This document shows positions 58,420 through 64,000 of a stretch of DNA of 64,000 nucleotides, in pieces. The position numbers and the translations under genes were made by a program. Origin of the DNA: Heliopora coerulea (lineage: Eukaryota > Cnidaria > Anthozoa > Scleralcyonacea > Helioporidae); assembly GCA_030142905.1 (NCBI GenBank), contig JASJOG010000183.1:496001-560000 (forward strand). Reading direction: 5' to 3'. The notes below the pieces were generated by a model. It was given only the letters and a program-made list of their open reading frames with translations, ran no database searches and was not told the origin of the DNA. How positions within the stretch are numbered: the stretch's first letter is position 1; each line of letters opens with the position of its first letter.

Positions 58420-58985
58420 ACAGCTAGTGAGAAAATAAACTAATTTTTACCAATACAAATTTAACGTGAATCATGATGATTTAGTTTAAACTTTATTTCA
58501 CTGTAATGAGAATAGCTGAGTTTATTTTACAGGAATACTGAGTTGGGTTCATTAAACAGATTTCTTAGTAATTATACTGTGCATTTACCTTTAAACTACA
58601 ACTGGGAAAAGCATCGTTCTCATAGTGGAACCTCTGGATGTCAATAGTACAAGAAAATTTAAGAAAACATTGACTTGTTGGTAATTTAGCAAGATATTAG
58701 GAAATGGTCAATTCTAGCAACAGTCTGAAATGTCTTTGGATAGGATTTATTCTGAAATTACGTATAATGAATTTTTAATAGCAAGAATAAAAACGATGTT
58801 GTGTAGTTTCGATAGCAGTCAGAGACAATGTTTAACTTAGATTTAGTAATACTAATAATTTTATCAAAATAAGATCGTGATAAGATTATGCAAATAAAAA
58901 TAAATTTGAATTGATTATTTAATTAATGCATTAATCACTGAACTATTGAATAAATGAGAAATTATGAGAATGAATTAAAAATAAG
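58420..58985. other. No gene recognised
   Basis: Anonymous AT-rich. Confidence 0.35.
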
Positions 58986-58987
58986 TG

Positions 58988-59369
58988 AATTAGTGAATGA
59001 ATGAAGGCAAGAAAGAAAGAAAGAAAAGGAAAAGAAAGAAAAGAAAGAAAGATAAAGAAAGAAAGAAAGGAACAAGGAAATAAAGGGAGAAAGAAAGGAA
59101 AAGAAAAGAAAGAAAAAGAAAGAAAAAAGTAATGAAGGAATGAATGAAAGAAAGAAAGATAGAAAGAAAGGAAAAACGAATGAAAGGAAGAAAGAAAAAA
59201 AGAAGGAAGAAAGAAAAAGGAAAAGAAGGAACGAAGAAGGAAAGAAGGAAAGAAAGGAAAAAAAGAAAGAATGAAAGAAAGAAGGAAAGATAGAAAGGAA
59301 AAAGAAAGAAAGAAAGAAGGATGGAAAGGAAGGAAGGAGAGAAAGGAGGCAAGAAAGAAAGAATGAGAC

Positions 59370-59402
<33 letters not shown>

Positions 59403-59960
59403 AACACGCAAAAAAGAAGGAAGGAATGAAAGAAAGTTAAGAGAGAGAATGAATTAGGAAGAAAAGTAGGAGAAAAACTTAATAGAAGCAAAAGAAGTAC
59501 AAAAAGGAAAAATCGAAACAAAGAAGCAACTATAAAAAATCGAAAAACAAGCTAATTAAAATGAAAAAAGGGCAAAAAAAATTAAAAGGAAACAAAACAA
59601 CAATCAAAAGAAACTGAAAAGAAAACAAAAAATTCATAGAAATACACGAAACGGAAAAGAAGGCTAAGCAAAGGACAAAGATTATAAAAGAGAAAAACTA
59701 GGCAAAAATAAAATAAAAAAAATCCTTCCGTAATAGAAATAAATATACAAAAAATCGAAAACAATTCAAAAAAGAAAAATTACAAGAAAAAAATCAAAAC
59801 AAATACGAAACAAACCAAAAAGAAGTAAATAAGAAAAGAAAGAGAAGAATGCTCGAAACAAAAAAGAAGCAAAAGGAAAAGATGGAAAGAAGGAAAAAAC
59901 GAAGGAAAAAAGAAAGGAAGGAAAGGAACCAAAGACGGGCGAAGGGAGGGATGGATGTAG
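58988..59960. repeat. Kilobase polypurine tract, GAAA-rich
   Basis: The plus strand is overwhelmingly A and G: dense GAAA/GGAA repeats to about 59460, then A-rich with few pyrimidines to 59960. It generates spurious Phe/Ser/Leu frames on the minus strand. Confidence 0.95.
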
Positions 59961-59964
59961 GGAA

Positions 59965-60988
59965 GGCAGAAAGTGATGGATTGATGGGTCGATGAATGGA
60001 TCGAGGGGTAATTTATTTTATGGATGAATAAATGAAACGATGGATAGATGTAAGCGTTGATGTTAGGATGGGTAGATTAAAGATGAATGGGTCAACGGTC
60101 TAGAGGATGAATGCATTAACTGAATAATGAATTGATAGGTTGATTATTTTATTACGAAACTGATAACAGAAAGAGGCTGCCGGACTAATAGAAGAATGGG
60201 TCGAGAAAGAAATGAGAGATGGATAGAAAGATTTGAAATTGGGCAGAAATATAGATGAGTAAATTGAGAAAGCTATCTATGTTAAACATGGTCCCATAGC
60301 GACTATCGGTTATTTCTGAATAAGTTTTTTCACACAAACACAAATTTACCAGCGATTGTGTTAGTTAATCGAAAATAAAACCTGAGCTTTAACGAATAAA
60401 CCGAACTCAACCGACAAAATAATTCGCTAGGAAGCCCCACGATGTATTCAGACACTCTTCCCTATGTAAGATGAATTCCTATGGAAACTACTGTATAATA
60501 TATAACACTAAAGATAAGAGTGAAATAAATATTGACAAAGCTATCCAGCAGGTTCTTTGGTTGAAGCATAGGTCTCAGTCATGTGGGCGTCGTAGGATAC
60601 TACGAATGAATGATGGAAGCATGAAAATGGAGCGGTTTCGTTCTCCTTTCATCCTACGAAGAATAAACGTTTTCAGCAGGACCATCAGAAGCGGGGATGA
60701 AGGAGAGTGTAGCACCCCTCAATATTTATTGGTGATGAAATTCAGGTAAATTATTGACTGATTCAAACTAACATTCTGATAAGCAACAAAACAACTGAAA
60801 ACCACAACCAGCATACAACTTGAAAAAGTATGCAATACAGCATCATCCGAGTAATATAGACATCTTGCAATTCAACTGAAGATTTGAGTTAAAGACAAGA
60901 TGAGAATCGTGAGATTGTAATATTTGGAGCCCATTTCAAAGTCATCCTCAGACAAACAAATTAACATGCCTAAGTCTATATATTTATA
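59965..60988. other. No gene recognised
   Basis: GATGGAT-type simple sequence to about 60260, then anonymous. Confidence 0.35.
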
Positions 60989-60990
60989 TA

Positions 60991-61461
60991 CCGTAAACGC
61001 TTTAATAAGCCCCGGGGGGCTTATTAACTTTCAGGACCACCAGACGGGGGGCTTATTCGAGAGGCGGGCTTATTAAAAACTCACTGATGACCATGTGATG
61101 CGAGTCATTTTTCTTCTGAAATGTCTCGTACAATGTAATGTAGTATGGTATATATTTAAACCTACAATATCCTAAACGAAAACAAATATGTGCTATCAAG
61201 AGCGGTGATCAATATCCTTAAATACGAACTAGATAAGAAAGCCCAAAAACTGTCTATTATGAGGATTTAAGTTGGCAATGTTGAGATCAAGAATAAAACG
61301 TACTTTAACACCATATTTGCCCTGTGTTCATATCTTTTTTTTTTATTTACGGGGGGCTTATAAGAGAAGGGAGGCTTATTAGAAACTTGTAGCTTTAGGA
61401 GAAGTGCTTATTAGGGGGGGAGGGCTTATTAGGGAGAGGAGGCTTGTTGTAACGTTTACGG
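60991..61461. mobile_element. pogo-type MITE with GGGGCTTATTA repeats
   Basis: CCGTAAACG and CGTTTACGG ends are flanked by TA on each side. GGGGGCTTATTA and its variants recur at both ends, inside each terminus, as subterminal repeats. The tip resembles the CCGTAA tip of the pogo element at 38.65-39.78 kb. Confidence 0.75.
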
Positions 61462-61904
61462 TATAGATAGAAGAGGAGTGATGACATCATCGAAGAGGAA
61501 GTTATTTTGTGACTGAAATCTTGAGTTCCAAGATGTTGATATTTACTGGAGTAAGTTTTATTTTATACAAAACAACTGATTTGGCTACTAAATATCAACG
61601 GAAGGAGAAGACATTTGGCGTTTCAAAAGACAAAAGATCTTTCAGTTGTTGGAATCTTAGTCAGTCAGTTTTCTTTGCAACGGCCCTGGTTTTCAGTACA
61701 GTCATAAAAACGTTACAATAAATGGAGAAGAATAGCTTTGAATTGATAAGAGTAACAAGACATTCTAGAAAGCCTTGAGGTAACTTCCCTACTTCTACAA
61801 AATAGTTATCCGCTAACAGTTCGATATCTAAAGTTCTGAAGTTCAACATCTAAAATAAACACTTTACCGAGAAAAGGATTTAGCAAGTATACTATTAGTT
61901 TAAT

Positions 61905-62365
61905 GTTTGAGAAACGTGAGAGCTTGGATATATTATGGTAGATAAACGATCTTCGAGTTCGATACTCAGAAAATGATTTCTGAGCCCCAGACGGGGACAG
62001 AACCCGCAACCTTCTGATGACCGGTGAGACGCTCTAACCATTGAGCTATTAAGACTCAGATGGTGAGCTAAGGTGCAAATTTGATATATACATGTATGTG
62101 CGACCTACGCGGAAGCCACTATATATTAGTAATGGTTGAAGCACTTCAATATTTGAGAAACGTGAGAGCTTGAATATATTAAGGTAGATGAACGATCTTC
62201 AAGCTCGATACTCAGAAAATGATTTCTAAGCCCAATGATTTCGGTAGCTCAATGGTTAGAGCGTCTCACCGGTCATCAGAAGGCTGCGGGTTCGATCCCC
62301 GTCTGGGGCTCAGAAATCATTTTCAGAGTATCGAGCTTAAAGATCGTTCATCTATCTTAAGTATA
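61905..62365. repeat. tRNA-derived family A, inverted pair
   Basis: A minus copy (tail 61905-61980, tRNA-like about 61981-62053, leader to about 62125) is followed by a unit whose left end is an inverted family tail (62152-62230) and whose right half is a plus tRNA-like block (about 62238-62311, intact A and B boxes) plus tail. Same organisation as 14.7-15.2 kb. Confidence 0.85.
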
Positions 62366-62469
62366 GTATTGTTGCAATTGACATACCAGGAGGGAAAGAA
62401 ATCTGGTTATATTACATCATAGGAAATAATTTTGATGAACACCATCGTTGTACAGTTCAAACAACTTAA

Positions 62470-62588
62470 CCCTTTAAATGTTGAATTTGATTTCTTTTGT
62501 TCATTGTTCTTTCATTGTTTTTGCTTTGTTCTTCCACTTGTTCTTTTGTTTTTGATATCTTGTAAGCAGGACGCTGACTCTTAAAGGG
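62470..62588. mobile_element. Possible 119-bp piggyBac-type MITE
   Basis: CCCTTTAA follows TTAA on the left; TTAAAGGG precedes CTAA on the right. The right target is one base off TTAA. The interior is T-rich without coding capacity. Confidence 0.35.
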
Positions 62589-62599
62589 CTAAATATTAG

Positions 62600-63030
62600 T
62601 CATTTTTATTAACCAACGTTTTGTTACCTATCATTTAACATCTTCAGAGTGATGAGACTAGTACAAATTGTCGAGTTTAATCTTGAGTTTATTACCGTAG
62701 AAGATAATTTAAATTCAACAATGTGCACTAGTCTCATTACTCCTAGGATGTTCCATAATAAATAGCAAAACGTCAGTTAATAAAATGTTTCATATTTAAG
62801 TTGTTTGAATTGTTCAACGACGTTGTTTATCAAGATTATTATTATAACCTCTTACTGGCAGAATGTCTCTTCTTGAATGACTGAATCAGTTGACGTGAGA
62901 GTTTAATTGATAGTAATTCTGATGTAAAGGAGTTAACTGATCTTCTTAAACAGCGCTATTTCTTACCCAAATTAACCAAGGGCAAAAAACTGACTTGAGT
63001 AAATCAGTTTCTAATATTTCAACCCAAAAC
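62600..63030. other. No gene recognised
   Basis: Anonymous. Confidence 0.35.
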
Positions 63031-63034
63031 TCAC

Positions 63035-63114
63035 CATGGATGCTTCATGACTTTCTTTAAAGACATTCTCTTGCTTGGTTTTATTGCAAGCATGCCATGA
63101 ATTAGATTTTCCAA
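63035..63114 (-). pseudogene. Ser/Thr protein kinase exon, subdomain XI
   Basis: Minus strand ENLIHGMLAIKPSKRMSLKK and VMKHPW match the end of CAMK/AMPK-type kinase domains (ML.xxP.KR.sL..V..HPW). A strong donor (GTGAGT) follows the W codon. There is no convincing acceptor: the 5' side runs into TTTAAATTGG and an AAATAAAT microsatellite. No neighbouring kinase exon is seen, so it is an isolated or damaged exon. Confidence 0.6.
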
Positions 63115-63339
63115 TTTAAAAAATGTATAAATAAGTAAACAAATAAATAAATATATATATAAATAAATAAATAACAAAATAAAGTTAAGATTGCTCCTAA
63201 GAAATATTTTTAGAACAAAATAGGGCAAGGATAAAAACTTTGAAAATGTAAATTGTATATTAGTATTTAGTTTATTTTAGTATCAGATTTGATAGTTAAG
63301 TTGTGCTGGGCGAAAAGTCCTGTAACAATTGAGAAGCCA

Positions 63340-63378
63340 GATTAAATTATAATTATCATTATTTTTATTATTATTATT
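63340..63378. repeat. TTA microsatellite
   Basis: (TTA)n, which would read (TAA)n on the minus strand and could be the 3' tail of a minus-strand retroelement lying to its right. Confidence 0.75.
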
Positions 63379-64000
63379 ACAACTCGCACACTACTTAGCT
63401 AAGGACAGTGAAAGGAATTTCAGCCTGCTACGGGCTCCCAGCATCTCGCCAGGTAAGGCCACAAAAGATATTGCACATTTCGGGGAACCTGTGTGGAAAG
63501 GAGATTTTACCGTTAAAGTGAATTTTAAGAAACACCCACTGGGCCAGCCCTCACTCACCCAACCTATCCAGTCAGGAAGGAGTAAGGGATGTACAGTCCT
63601 CTGAAGTCCCTGAAAGTATTTCCCGGTGTGTATATCCAGTTTGACCTTCACAGTACGCAGTTGCACTGCCAACCTGTTGAGATCAGTGCAAGGGTTAAGT
63701 CTGCATATTGTTTTATTGTCAGACTAATGTTTATCTATTTCAGCATTTAAGGCTGTTTTATCCTCAATCAACCAAGGCCAGGGCCATCAGCCTGCACTAC
63801 AGATTGTCTTCTGGTCCTTGGGCTAACAGGGCAGGTTTGCCCACACCTCTTGCAGCTGTCAGTCAATTAAGGCAAGTTGACTCTTAAAGGCAAGTTGTCT
63901 GCCCAGCTGGCAAGGCTGGGGGGCCATTCCCTAAGTCATCTCATCAAAGCCTGCTCGTTTTATAAAGATTATTGGCTTCGATATCATTGTCTTGCCTACC
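63379..64000 (-). other. Higher-GC block, possible retroelement or repeat
   Basis: Clearly richer in GC than the rest of the window, with a 93-codon minus frame (63391-63672) without recognised domain. Adjacent (TAA)n tail suggests, but does not prove, a non-LTR element or SINE 3' end. It is cut by the window edge. Confidence 0.3.

Noticed and set aside
58943..59521. 192-codon Phe/Ser/Leu frame resembling a membrane protein
   Set aside because: It is the reverse strand of the GAAA polypurine tract; all three minus frames look alike.
62219..62422. 67-codon frame with SSMVRASHRSSEGCGFDPR
   Set aside because: It is the translation of the tRNA-like block of family A, a familiar artefact of tRNA-derived repeats.

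Overview
This is eukaryotic, AT-rich genomic DNA. It has short exons with GT-AG introns, many dispersed repeats, and almost no long open frames outside transposons. The mix of Penelope-like elements with GIY-YIG domains and hammerhead ribozymes, a DIRS element, hAT, pogo and piggyBac relics, several tRNA-derived repeat families and a vertnin/OTU-like gene best fits a cnidarian, probably an anthozoan such as a stony coral. That assignment is inference; no mitochondrial or rRNA marker is present.

Layout. 1-9.2 kb is mostly anonymous, with a 3' relic of a non-LTR retrotransposon and two small TIR elements. 9.2-15.6 kb is a nest of insertions: two head-to-head Penelope copies, one of them split by a 2,000-bp hAT-type element with a perfect 8-bp duplication that carries a two-exon OTU/vertnin-like gene, the other split by a tRNA-derived element with a 12-bp duplication. 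19.5-20.5 kb has a third Penelope 3' end with a hammerhead ribozyme and a palindrome made of two opposed hammerhead sequences. 22.6-25.2 kb has a 50-bp satellite that looks like half of a tRNA-derived SINE, a lone M1-aminopeptidase exon and a CCGG-rich hAT element.

28.2-46.3 kb holds the two recognisable host genes, arranged divergently from about 31.7-31.9 kb: an ankyrin-repeat gene on the minus strand and, on the plus strand, a nine-exon gene whose first exons carry SILK and RVSF motifs as in the kinetochore scaffold KNL1. Both contain an in-frame stop inside an otherwise well-formed exon. The introns of the KNL1-like gene are loaded with transposons, including a long-TIR element with a pogo element inside it.

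46.3-64 kb is mostly mobile DNA: fold-back elements, tRNA-derived repeats, a decayed DIRS element split by a TTAA-flanked piggyBac element, a kilobase of polypurine, a pogo-like MITE, and a lone Ser/Thr-kinase exon near the right end. Most genes are relics. The likely expressed units are the hAT-borne OTU-like gene and possibly the divergent host pair.
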